From Cyrtodaria siliqua (taxonomy: Eukaryota; Mollusca; Bivalvia; Adapedonta; Hiatellidae): a DNA stretch of 64,000 nt. The DNA lies in the NCBI GenBank assembly GCA_037043455.1, contig JAWPHD010002648.1, positions 1-64,000 of the forward strand, given 5' to 3'. The position numbers were made by a program, and so were the translations under genes. Every line of letters begins with the position of its first letter. The stretch's first letter is position 1. The notes under the pieces were generated by a model that made no database searches, had not been told where the DNA came from, and worked only from the letters and a program-made list of their open reading frames with translations. Below are positions 46,461 to 54,788 of the stretch, one piece after another.

Positions 46461-46700
46461 TTATTTCAATATATCCGCAGGAATAATACCTTGCTTAATC
46501 AGCATATCCTTTGTAGCCATTGCTAACATTATATCCATAGACAGCATCCCAACATCTACCATATTAGAATCCACTTTAGGGGCTGGTCTTTTTAGTATTT
46601 TTCTTCCAATTTCAGAATATCCAACAGTTAGAAGAAGTGTTTCCACTCCAGCATGATACATCATATTTACAATTTGTTTTCCGTCAATACTTGCTGCCAT
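46461..46700 (-). CDS. Small hydrophobic Polinton protein, 79 aa
   Basis: Two long moderately hydrophobic helices (residues ~8-35 and 46-70, MVDVGMLSMDIMLAMATKDM) are separated by a basic GRKILKRPAPK stretch. I recognise no domain. Its place in the minus-strand cluster and its leader (CATATAAAAAAA before ATG) support it as a real gene, possibly a minor virion component. Confidence 0.72.
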   Translation of the reverse strand: MAASIDGKQIVNMMYHAGVETLLLTVGYSEIGRKILKRPAPKVDSNMVDVGMLSMDIMLAMATKDMLIKQGIIPADILK

Positions 46701-46734
46701 TTTTTTTATATGATTATTTTTTTAAATTAAATTA

Positions 46735-47103
46735 TTAAAAATCAAACGGGTCTTTTGGTGCAACATGAACAGGTTGCACAGCTACAGGTTGCGTAGCAGA
46801 TTTCTTGTTATAAATATACAAACCCAACCCAGCAATACCAAATAAAACCAGACACGGTGGAATATAATTTTTGTATACGTTTATTTTGATTTTCTCTGGT
46901 TCTTCTTCATCTATTGTTATTTTTGTTATTGGATTTGCAGCATTTTGATTTGTAACATCTTGATTTGCATCCTGAAGCAAACGCTTTGCCTTTTTTGCCG
47001 CTGCTCCTTTTTTTCCAGCTTCTATTCTTTTTGGATTTTTTACTTTTTGTTGTTCAACAGGTTGTGTAACAACAGGTATAACTTCACTCTCTTGGTTCTC
47101 CAT
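46735..47103 (-). CDS. Lysine-rich single-membrane-span protein, 122 aa
   Basis: A Gln/Glu-rich start, then a basic block (residues ~21-45, KNPKRIEAGKKGAAAKKAKR) that could contact DNA or acidic partners. An acidic linker and one transmembrane segment (about 80-98, PPCLVLFGIAGLGLYIY) follow, with a short tail. Function unknown; an adaptor between membrane or capsid and DNA would fit. Its start overlaps the end of the upstream gene by 20 bases. Confidence 0.75.
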   Translation of the reverse strand: MENQESEVIPVVTQPVEQQKVKNPKRIEAGKKGAAAKKAKRLLQDANQDVTNQNAANPITKITIDEEEPEKIKINVYKNYIPPCLVLFGIAGLGLYIYNKKSATQPVAVQPVHVAPKDPFDF

Positions 47104-47570
47104 TTATATTATCTATAATTTTATTTTTATTAAAATCAATATGTCTAACAGTTGTCAGTATTGCTGTAAATGGTGCTAAGCACATTCCATACCTGTAATA
47201 CAACTCACAACAAGCACTTGTCAAAGCATGATTAATAAATGGGTCTTCCTCCAAATCTTCTATCAGCTTTGGTGGATTGGTTACATTAAAATATTTTGAT
47301 ACTCCCATTACATACAAGTTAATAAAAGAATTGCCTAAAGTTTTAGTCATGCTTGCCCCAAGCCTTGCTTCATATCTGCAGTAAAGTTTGTTAATTTCAT
47401 CTGGTGGCATGCCATCTATGTTTGTGAGTTGTATGTCTTTACCCAAATATTGACGACTACCGCCGCCAGCCACTATGGCTGATAATCTGTCTTTTTTTTG
47501 TTTCTTGTTGCTTTGATTCATCTGGTTCCGTCTGTTCCGATATATTTTGTAATAGTTCTTCCGCATTCAT
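47084..47570 (-). CDS. Conserved Polinton protein, broken by a frameshift
   Basis: The natural start appears to be the ATG at 47570 (MNAEELL...), whose frame runs into an A8 run (47492-47499). After it the conserved body continues in another frame to 47084: RLSAIVAGGGSRQYLGKD, YCRYEARLGASMTKTLGNSF, DPFINHALTSACCELYYRYG. Crossing needs a net +1 shift, as if one A were extra. The body is helical and without membrane segments; function unknown. The upstream 60 codons that keep the first frame open beyond 47570 look non-coding. Confidence 0.72.
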
Positions 47571-47923
47571 TTTTATATTATTAATCTTATTTTTTATCTT
47601 GAAATAAATATAAAATACAAAACAACTAGCAGCGATATTCATGCAACTAGTAATTGTAAGTATTGTTAATAGCATTGTTATTAACATTGTTATTTTTTCT
47701 ATTAACATTATTAATTTGCTGCAAGCATTGCTATTAACATTGCTACTTTGCTATGAGCAATGCTATTAGCAATACTATATTCATGGTCAGTATTGCTATT
47801 AACATTGCTACTTTGCTGTTAGTATTACTATTAGCAACAGTTGTAAAAAAAAAGGTATTATGCCTGTGATATTATGAAATAAATATATTTTGTAATAATA
47901 AAAAAATATTATATAAGAAAAAA
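47571..47923. other. Intergenic stretch with short repeats
   Basis: 353 bases without a gene. ATTGCTATTAACATTGCTAC and TTTGCT occur twice (about 47728 and 47787), with further partial ATTGCTATTA / AATACTAT copies at 47650-47840. It separates two minus-strand clusters and is one place where a missing gene could have been. Confidence 0.6.
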
Positions 47924-48217
47924 ATGGATTTGAAAATAACAGACGGTGAGAATAGTGATTATAACAAAACTAAAACAGCACTGGATATTATGACAAGAGA
48001 TGACGATGACGTAAAATGTTGTATATGTGTTTCAGAAAGTAAGTTTTTACAAACGTATGCAAAAGGTGCACAGGAAACGCCTGTAATTTCTGTGACAAAG
48101 GATGGCGTAGAATATTTTATATGTGAGCCAAGAGGGTATGTTTTACAAGCCCCGAAAAACATGAGTAGTGATGTACTGATATTGGTTGGTGCATTATTGA
48201 TTATATGGGCACTCTAG
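47924..48217 (+). CDS. Small tail-anchored Polinton protein, 97 aa
   Basis: An acidic N-terminus with a short Cys cluster (Cys32, Cys33, Cys35), another Cys at 67 in YFICEPRG, and a C-terminal hydrophobic anchor (82-97, DVLILVGALLIIWAL). Not recognised as a named family. The leader TATATAAGAAAAAA before the ATG follows the pattern of other genes here, which supports it as genuine. Confidence 0.68.
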   Translation: MDLKITDGENSDYNKTKTALDIMTRDDDDVKCCICVSESKFLQTYAKGAQETPVISVTKDGVEYFICEPRGYVLQAPKNMSSDVLILVGALLIIWAL

Positions 48218-48237
48218 TTTTTATTTTTGAAAAAAAA

Positions 48238-48923
48238 TTATTCAACCCAATAACCAGTTGGTTGGTCAGTCCTCAATATCAACTTGGAATATTTAGTCTT
48301 AGCTAAAGTTTTTTTTATTCTGGTTCTCTCCTCCAACGTCGGAATAACATCATTTTCACTCAAACAATTTTCATAACTATCTCTGTCCTTGGTGTAAAAC
48401 ATACACAACCATTTTACTTGATCCCTCAAACCTTTAATACAGAATTATATCTCTGTGAAATGACCCACACTGATTGTTTAGCGTGACGACCAGAGAATGC
48501 CAACTCTGATAACATATCTTTTTTCTTTGTTAATTCTTTTGTGGCTGAGCAATCGTCAATGATGTATAATGTAGGCTGGCCGGCATATCTTTTGAAAAAT
48601 AAACGCAACAGTTATTGTAGCATTTCATTTCCGTCTTTACCAACAGGATTGACAATTGTTATTTTTTTATCTTTTGGGTGTCTTACATCTCCTATCCAGG
48701 ATCTATTTTTATAAGCCTCGTTCCACTTTATAGTCGGGCACAATATAATTATATGTTCAAAAACTCCAACATACTCTTTTTCAAGTATGTCAAGAACAAA
48801 CTCTGTTTTACCACAGCCTGTCTGACCACAAATAATGGCACTGTGTGAATATTTAGGATATTTTTGTTGCAAACTAGTATCCTGCTTCTTTGAATCTTCC
48901 ATCTTCGAAATTGATTTGCGCAT
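48238..48923 (-). pseudogene. ATP: Packaging ATPase (FtsK/HerA, A32-like), broken
   Basis: Would pump DNA into the capsid. Read from 48923 (or the internal Met at 48902): Walker A GQTGCGKT at residues ~33-40, then CPTIKWNEAY. In the second segment are Walker B (TLYIIDD, ~48555), SGRHAKQSVWVISQRYN (sensor-like) and the C-terminal CMFYTKDRDSYENCL...ENDVIPTLEER. A TAA at 48612-48614 interrupts the frame between Walker A and B, and a one-base shift near 48428-48435 separates the last segment. All parts keep family-like sequence, so the damage is recent or partly sequencing error. The start overlaps the capsid gene end by 30-50 bases. Confidence 0.88.
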
Positions 48924-50142
48924 CTTGTATTATATATAGATAAATATTTAAAGTTTGATCTGCATCTGCTTTTTTATTTATTAATATCGTTATGCCTTCA
49001 CTGCCGTTTTCTATTCTTTTTCCACTGCCGTGTAATAAATTGTCCTCACATGTTCTAAGGTCAAGCCACAAAGCATATGATTTTGTCAAATAAGTCGCAA
49101 GAGAAACACTGGTAAAGTTTAAGTCCCTCGCTACTATTTCTGTCTCTTTGTTTCTTTTTGATGTCAAGGCAAAATATTTGTTGATTTCATCCCAATGTTG
49201 ATATGCCTTCATGCCCTGACTACACAACTGATTTGGTACTCCCTCTATTGTCATTTCCACCTTTTCAATCTTTGGGTTGTAATAGGTTTCTGTGTCTGTT
49301 CTTTCTGGGTCTTCAAACAGCATTAAAATACCTTTCATGCTTCGTGCTGGTACATTAATGTTGATGTTCCAAAGAGTATCAGATTTGTTTGCTATTATTT
49401 TTCTATGTCGCAAGATACGATCATACATAAATGACATCTTACCATTGATTTGCTGTCTTATTTGTCTGGATAATTCAACATCACTAACCGTATCAAATTC
49501 CAAGCAGATATTTTTTATTACATAAGATGCATCAGCATCAGCGCTTTTGATAACTTTGTTATAATCGTTAAACGTTAATTCATATTCTAACCTATCACCA
49601 AGCCCCGCTTGATAAAATGGCATATGACTTTCTAACATTTCAAAGTCCAGTGGAATACAAAATCTATTTCCATAAGCTGCTGCTATAGCTTCATCTTTAG
49701 TGTCTAAGGAAGCATCTCCCGCGCTAACTCTATGTTTTAACATGTTTGCTTTACCAATACCTTGGTAAGCTATGTTTTGTCGTTCAGTAGGGCTTTTCCA
49801 TAAATCTACGTAGCAATGATATATATCACTGTCATCTATTGACATGACTTCATTGCCACTTATTCTTATTGTTATTTTTTTCACAATTGTTCTACCCAGA
49901 TTTTGAAATAAAGTAGCGTTGGCGTCGGTTCTGCTTTTAAGTTCTATTTCAAAGGCAAGACGAGCAGTACTTGGAACTATCACATCATTAGTACTTAGAT
50001 TTGGAAATCTCACAAGCAGTTGCTGGTTTTGGTCTATTGTTGATGGATTATTAGTTATAACTACACTTGTGCGGATGCCCTTGGCACCATGAGGTTCTCT
50101 TAGTTTTCTATGAGGGCTGAGTTTGTTTCCGTAAGCTGACAT
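48874..50142 (-). CDS. MCP: Major capsid protein (double jelly-roll)
   Basis: 422 residues, an intact frame and usual length for a Polinton major capsid protein, which forms the pseudo-hexameric capsomers. Recognisable stretches are VRFPNLSTNDVIVPSTARLA (residues ~44-63), KKITIRISGNEVMSIDDSD (~88-106), and PFYQAGLGDRLEYELTF (~175-191). The second half (MKGILMLFEDPERTDTETYY, ARDLNFTSVSLATYLTKSYA) forms the second jelly roll. No membrane segment. Overlapping the ATPase gene suggests coupled expression of capsid and packaging functions. The ATG is preceded by an ATATATTTAAAAAATAAAAACA leader. Confidence 0.92.
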   Translation of the reverse strand: MSAYGNKLSPHRKLREPHGAKGIRTSVVITNNPSTIDQNQQLLVRFPNLSTNDVIVPSTARLAFEIELKSRTDANATLFQNLGRTIVKKITIRISGNEVMSIDDSDIYHCYVDLWKSPTERQNIAYQGIGKANMLKHRVSAGDASLDTKDEAIAAAYGNRFCIPLDFEMLESHMPFYQAGLGDRLEYELTFNDYNKVIKSADADASYVIKNICLEFDTVSDVELSRQIRQQINGKMSFMYDRILRHRKIIANKSDTLWNININVPARSMKGILMLFEDPERTDTETYYNPKIEKVEMTIEGVPNQLCSQGMKAYQHWDEINKYFALTSKRNKETEIVARDLNFTSVSLATYLTKSYALWLDLRTCEDNLLHGSGKRIENGSEGITILINKKADADQTLNIYLYIIQDAQINFEDGRFKEAGY

Positions 50143-50189
50143 TGTTTTTATTTTTTAAATATATTTTTCAAAATTAAATAAAATAAACA

Positions 50190-51562
50190 ATGGCTGAAGG
50201 AGGATTTGAAAATCCTGCGTTCGATATGACTGAAGAAGACTTAGATAGAATACTTGAAGACGAAGACAAAGACGAAGACGAAGACGAATTTATACAACCT
50301 GCCTCAGAATTTCAGAGACAAATTGTAAATGAAAATAAGCTTATTGATCAGCTTGAAGGAGAAGATAAAACAGAAGAACAGCTTACACAAAAAAAGTGGT
50401 TAGTAGATCATTTTTTACTGAAGTTAATGCTAAGATCAGCGGAATTGATTATAAAAATGATTTTAAAGTGGTTAATGATGAAAACGGTAGAATATTGTTA
50501 TATGCAGTTCGGCTGGGGATAGATAATGTTCCACTTACCTATTATAAGGGATATAATCCAAACGAACCAATCAAGTTTTATGTGCTGGACACTCTACGTA
50601 GAAAATATGGCATTGAATTCATAAAAAATAATTTAATAATATATGATTATTTAGCCCCACGTGAAATAATTGCTCAGGGTAGGGCAGAATTAGCATCCTT
50701 AGCAAAAACAAGAGATACCCTCACAAAAGGAGGAGACAATATACCAATGCAAACATTTTCAACAACTGAAGATGTACAAAATACAGTAGATGCTGTAAAT
50801 ACAATTGAGAGTGATTTGAGTAATATAATAGATGAAACTCATTCTAAAACTGCTGTTCAAACACAAACAGAAGGTCTAACACTGCGAGAGATACGAGGTT
50901 TAGATAAGGTATTGCAAAGCTTTCGTGGAGAACTTACTAATAATCTCTCAAAGCTCACTGAGCTTGATAAAGATATAACAAAAGAAAAACAAAAATTAGA
51001 ACAGGTTAGCACCCCCGGGCAGGAGGATGAGTTTCAACAAGAGCGCATACGTGATAGAATTAAAAACTTAGAAGATGAAAGAAGTTCACGACTTGAAGCG
51101 GCGAGTGAAAACAAAGAAGCATTACGCAGTCAAATAAACAGGATAAAAGAAACTATAAATAAGGTGTTAAAAGAAGACACAACATTGGGTGAGAGAATCA
51201 AAACCTTGTTTAGGGAGCAAGGTATTACTATTGTTAGTATTTTGACTGCCTTTGGTATGATTATTGGGGTATTAGTTGAGACCATTATTCCTACATCAAG
51301 TGCTGCTCCAACTCCAACTCCAACTCCAACTCCAAAACCTGATCCATCAAGTGTAAAAGACTGGATAAAAAAACAACTACTTAATCTTGGTAAACTTATT
51401 GCCAACCTAGCTGGTAAAGCTGCTGCAGCACTTCCAGGAGTTATTGGTGCAATAGTATCATGGCTTTTATCTGCAACAGGTAATGTTATTAATTGGCTTG
51501 GTAATAATCTATGGGCTTTGGTTGTGTTTGTTTCCGGGTTGTTGTATGTGGCAGCCAAATAG
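50190..51562 (+). CDS. Large coiled-coil, membrane-anchored Polinton protein, split by a -1 shift
   Basis: The first frame starts at 50190 (MAEGGFENPAF, then a very acidic block) and would run to 50522. The family-like sequence continues from about 50396 in the -1 frame (YKNDFKVVNDENGRILL...). The window for the shift contains two classic slippery heptamers in the correct phase: A AAA AAG (50390-50396) and T TTT TTA (50411-50417). The second part (388 codons) has a long coiled coil (~150-260) and a hydrophobic segment (~276-299, ITIVSILTAFGMIIGVLVET). A Pro-Thr linker (TPTPTPTPKPDP) and an amphipathic/hydrophobic end (~335-387, AALPGVIGAIVSWLLSATGN) follow. Probably virion-internal or membrane-active. 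Programmed shift or indel cannot be decided here. Confidence 0.82.
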
Positions 51563-51566
51563 TGGT

Positions 51567-52841
51567 TTAGTAAATCTCGTAAATAAGTAATGCAGCAAGA
51601 CCTATTACTATAGTACCAACAATTATAGTTGTTTTGTTATCTTCGTGTTCAGTCGCTATTTTTTGTATTTCTGATGGGTTATGTTCCACAGTTTTATGTA
51701 TTGATGATTTATCAGAGTCAGAATGTTCCAGTAAAGATTTCTTTGTTGTGGTGCCTTGAAAAGGTTGAATAATGTTTGGTGGCACTGGTTTTACATTTAC
51801 ATCATTATTCAATCCTAATGCTTGTGCGTCGGTTGCTATTACAATTTCATTATTGTAGTCTTGTATTATTCCGATTCTTAATTCCATGTCACTCGGAGAC
51901 ATGTACAATCCACTTCCATAAACAAAATTTACTTTACTTCTTGCATATTTTAGGGTGTTTTCATATCTTGAAATTTGACTGGGCAAGTCGATGGGGCTAT
52001 TTATTGCGTCCTCTACATTTGCTAAAAATTGTTTCTGTGCATCAAATGCTGTTCCAGTTCCAAGTATATCTGTTCTTGTTTGTGATTGCGAGCCAAGGAT
52101 TGCCCAGCAGTATGTTCTTATGCTGTCATTGATTCTTTCTACTCCTGCTCTTGTAAATCCAGATGAATCATCTAGTATAAAAGTAGACCAACTATTGTCA
52201 GCCTCAGATCCTTGTGCAATGTAATCAATGTGATATGTTTTATCACTCTCATAGACTGTAAAACTCATCGTTTTGTTGTCGTATACAGTATTTACCAAAG
52301 GATGATAACCAATATTTGTCCAGTAATTGTAAATTGTTCCTAGACCATTATTATAGCTTTGTTTCTGTCTCCAGTCTGAATATAAATCAACGTTAAACTC
52401 CTTGCATATTCTCTCGTACGCGTTTCGGTTATATGTGTTATTAAACGCATTCCAATTTGAGTCTTGCGGTAATGCTACACTCATTTCAAATAATATTCTT
52501 CTGACTTGGTAGTAGACATGAAATCGAAATAACGATCCAACCAAAGTATCAGCTTTTAGATGATTGTTAAAATCAATACCACATCCAGTTGTTGCACACC
52601 AAATAGCAAAGTTTAACTGATTCTGCCAAAATAACATCCAATCTGTTCCCCAGCGTTGGACTATAGCATCTGATTTGACGTATGGAAGTTTGTATTTTTC
52701 AAAGACATTGGGGAATGATGCTTTAAAGTCTTTACCGTCTGATGTAATGACTATGTTTTGATTTATTATATCTATCACTTTCTTGCTAAAAGTATTTGAA
52801 TATTGAGCATCCGGGTTATATTTGAATTCTTTAGAAATCAT
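51567..52841 (-). CDS. Conserved Polinton protein with C-terminal anchor, 424 aa
   Basis: Intact frame. The N-terminus (SKEFKYNPDAQYSNTFSKKV) and a Trp-rich central part (QRWGTDWMLFWQNQLNFAIW) resemble a protein conserved across Polintons, of unknown function. The middle is Asn/Tyr-rich, suggesting an extracellular-type or virion beta domain. A His/Ser-rich linker leads to one C-terminal transmembrane segment (about 403-423, TTIIVGTIVIGLAALLIYEI). Convergent with the coiled-coil gene, ending 4 bases from it. Divergent from the penton-like gene across 37 bases that contain an ATATATATATATTA block. Confidence 0.82.
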   Translation of the reverse strand: MISKEFKYNPDAQYSNTFSKKVIDIINQNIVITSDGKDFKASFPNVFEKYKLPYVKSDAIVQRWGTDWMLFWQNQLNFAIWCATTGCGIDFNNHLKADTLVGSLFRFHVYYQVRRILFEMSVALPQDSNWNAFNNTYNRNAYERICKEFNVDLYSDWRQKQSYNNGLGTIYNYWTNIGYHPLVNTVYDNKTMSFTVYESDKTYHIDYIAQGSEADNSWSTFILDDSSGFTRAGVERINDSIRTYCWAILGSQSQTRTDILGTGTAFDAQKQFLANVEDAINSPIDLPSQISRYENTLKYARSKVNFVYGSGLYMSPSDMELRIGIIQDYNNEIVIATDAQALGLNNDVNVKPVPPNIIQPFQGTTTKKSLLEHSDSDKSSIHKTVEHNPSEIQKIATEHEDNKTTIIVGTIVIGLAALLIYEIY

Positions 52842-52878
52842 TTTTATTTGTGTTTTTATATATATATATTAAAAAAAA

Positions 52879-53523
52879 ATGTTTCATACAATTTCAAACA
52901 TAAACAACTCTATTAATTTACAACAGTATATCGATAATAGAGATGGAACTAAGCGCGTTGGATTAAAAAGTTTTACATACACTATCGGTTGGTATAATAT
53001 TAATCATGAAACCGCAAAGACAAGAAACCCAGACAAAATAGAACATTTTCCAGGTGGACTCTATAACATTCCATACTTGGCAAAAAAGTTTAAAAAGCTA
53101 AATGAAAATATTATCCTGGACAGTATTGAGCAAATTGGTACAGCCATTATAGAGACGTCAATAGAGACACGAATGTCAAGCGGTCTTTCAAAAATGCTGG
53201 GATTCAAGGACAGAAAATGGTTGACAGGTATTACTTTAGGAGATTACCCAATTGATTTAGCTCCTTACAAACAGCTATATGTTCATCTAAAACAAGTTAA
53301 TACAAGTAGTAATTATTTCAATGGTGCACCAAGCACTATTATAGGTGTTGTACCTGTAGTAAATAAGCAGTTTGGAGATATTGTATATACAAGTTTTTAT
53401 CCTGTATATCACTGTCTTACAAATGATGCAATTACTGAATTGAAAATAGAAGTCAGAGATGAGTATGGCAACAAGATAGATAATCACGGTTTGCCTATGA
53501 GTTGTGTTTTAGAAATTATTTAA
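52879..53523 (+). CDS. Probable minor capsid (penton) protein, single jelly-roll
   Basis: 214 residues, intact. N-terminal SNINNSINLQQYID, a GLKSFTYTIGWYNI strand, then HFPGGLYNIPYLAKKF. The C-terminal half has DYPIDLAPYKQLYVHLKQVN, APSTIIGVVPVV and ELKIEVRDEYGN, a pattern I associate with the Polinton penton family. The ~200-residue size fits a single jelly roll. Capping capsid vertices is inferred from family and context. First of three closely spaced plus-strand structural genes. Leader TATATATATTAAAAAAAA directly before ATG. Confidence 0.72.
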   Translation: MFHTISNINNSINLQQYIDNRDGTKRVGLKSFTYTIGWYNINHETAKTRNPDKIEHFPGGLYNIPYLAKKFKKLNENIILDSIEQIGTAIIETSIETRMSSGLSKMLGFKDRKWLTGITLGDYPIDLAPYKQLYVHLKQVNTSSNYFNGAPSTIIGVVPVVNKQFGDIVYTSFYPVYHCLTNDAITELKIEVRDEYGNKIDNHGLPMSCVLEII

Positions 53524-53548
53524 AAAATATATTTTTATAAAAAAAACA

Positions 53549-54046
53549 ATGAGTATATTTGGACCACCAAGCTCTAAAAAAACAGAAGACTTAGAGACTT
53601 TGATAAATGATGTTCAAGATTTATATAGAGGAATTGTGCCTTTTGTTGACCAGTTTAATCATTTGAGAAATAGAGTTGATAATCTTAAATATGGGATTAT
53701 AACAATATTTGCAGAGGCTAAGGGCCCACTTGTGTTGAATAGAATACTCTCATTTGGTAATGGTGGGGCAGAATCAAATGTGGGGCATGTAATGACACGC
53801 CGTGGACGGATTATGGGAATAGGTTTAGCAGGTGACCGATTAGTTGGTGACGTAACTGTAATAGTTTCTGTCAATGGTGTTGAACAACCAAATTATGGTA
53901 TAACGCTTCACATCATCCCACGCAATCATGATAACTTTGATGAACCTTTAGAGATTGGAAATGGTTCTGTTGTTAACTTTGTATGCAAGGTTGCTAACGC
54001 TACAGCTGTAAATACGGTGGCATCATTATTAATTGAATTAATTTAA
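53549..54046 (+). CDS. Fibre-like structural protein, 165 aa
   Basis: Residues ~10-58 form a likely coiled coil (LETLINDVQDLYRGIVPFVD), followed by a beta-rich domain: LNRILSFGNGGAESN, VGHVMTRRGRIMGIGLAGD, VTVIVSVNGVEQ and TVASLLIEL. Stalk-plus-beta-head architecture suits a trimeric fibre or spike on the virion, and it sits directly after the penton gene (25 bases). Conserved in Polintons as far as I recognise; receptor or exact role unknown. Confidence 0.75.
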   Translation: MSIFGPPSSKKTEDLETLINDVQDLYRGIVPFVDQFNHLRNRVDNLKYGIITIFAEAKGPLVLNRILSFGNGGAESNVGHVMTRRGRIMGIGLAGDRLVGDVTVIVSVNGVEQPNYGITLHIIPRNHDNFDEPLEIGNGSVVNFVCKVANATAVNTVASLLIELI

Positions 54047-54067
54047 TTTTTTATTTATTAATAAAAA

Positions 54068-54661
54068 ATGCCGAAGCAACCGACAGCACCATGTATATAT
54101 CCTGATTTGTCAGTGGAAAATTCAGTGGAAAACGGACAAAATTATAGATTACAAAAGATTTCAGAAATTGAAAAAAAGTTAATTACAGAACGAGATATAC
54201 GTCAGTCACTTTATAAAAAATATAAACGTGGTATTAATATTACAGATGGAATTGACACTACCTTGATATCAGCAGGTGTTATTATGGCTGGGATTGGATT
54301 TGTTATTCCAGTTTTGTTACCTTTGGAAATAGCAGCAATAATATGTGGAGCTACAGGTGTTTGTGTTAATTTTATCAGACGCAAGCTTAATGCAAAAGCT
54401 CAAAAACATAATGAAATAAAAACTTTGGCAGAGGCTAAGTTAAATAGTATAAAGCAGTTAATATCAAAAGCGTTGAGTGATGCACAAATATCTGATCAAG
54501 AGTTTAAGATGATTTTAGATGAGTTAGATAAATATTATAGTTTAAAAGAAGACACCAAACAAAAAAAGGCTAAAATAAGTGAAGCTCAAAAAAAAGAACT
54601 AGTGGAACAGGGAAGAAAAGAAGCAATGGCAACATTACAAAAAAGTCTAAAAAGTGTGTAA
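54068..54661 (+). CDS. Two-membrane-helix coiled-coil Polinton protein, 197 aa
   Basis: Starts with a Pro-rich tail (PCIYPDLS), then a basic helix (YRLQKISEIEKKL...RQSLYKKYKRG). A hydrophobic hairpin of two membrane segments follows (residues ~64-104, LISAGVIMAGIGFVIPVLLP and EIAAIICGATGVCVNFI), then a long coiled coil to the end (AKAQKHNEIKTLAEAKLNSI...ISDQEFKMILDELDKYY). The layout is like SLATT-type membrane proteins. Common in Polintons and host-captured relatives; function unknown. Last gene before the right terminal repeat; 21 bases after the fibre-like gene. Leader TTAATAAAAA before ATG. Confidence 0.78.
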   Translation: MPKQPTAPCIYPDLSVENSVENGQNYRLQKISEIEKKLITERDIRQSLYKKYKRGINITDGIDTTLISAGVIMAGIGFVIPVLLPLEIAAIICGATGVCVNFIRRKLNAKAQKHNEIKTLAEAKLNSIKQLISKALSDAQISDQEFKMILDELDKYYSLKEDTKQKKAKISEAQKKELVEQGRKEAMATLQKSLKSV

Positions 54662-54788
54662 TAAATTGTTTTAGTAATGTGTATGAGTACGATCCACCAC
54701 CTTTGTATTCAAGGTCAGAAAATTGTTGATTTGAATGTAATTTTAATAACAATTCAACAAATTTGTTTTGTATTAAAGAAACATTTTA

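Noticed and set aside
51130..51558. 142-codon minus-strand frame opposite the coiled-coil gene
   Set aside because: Antisense shadow; the plus-strand frame has the family features.
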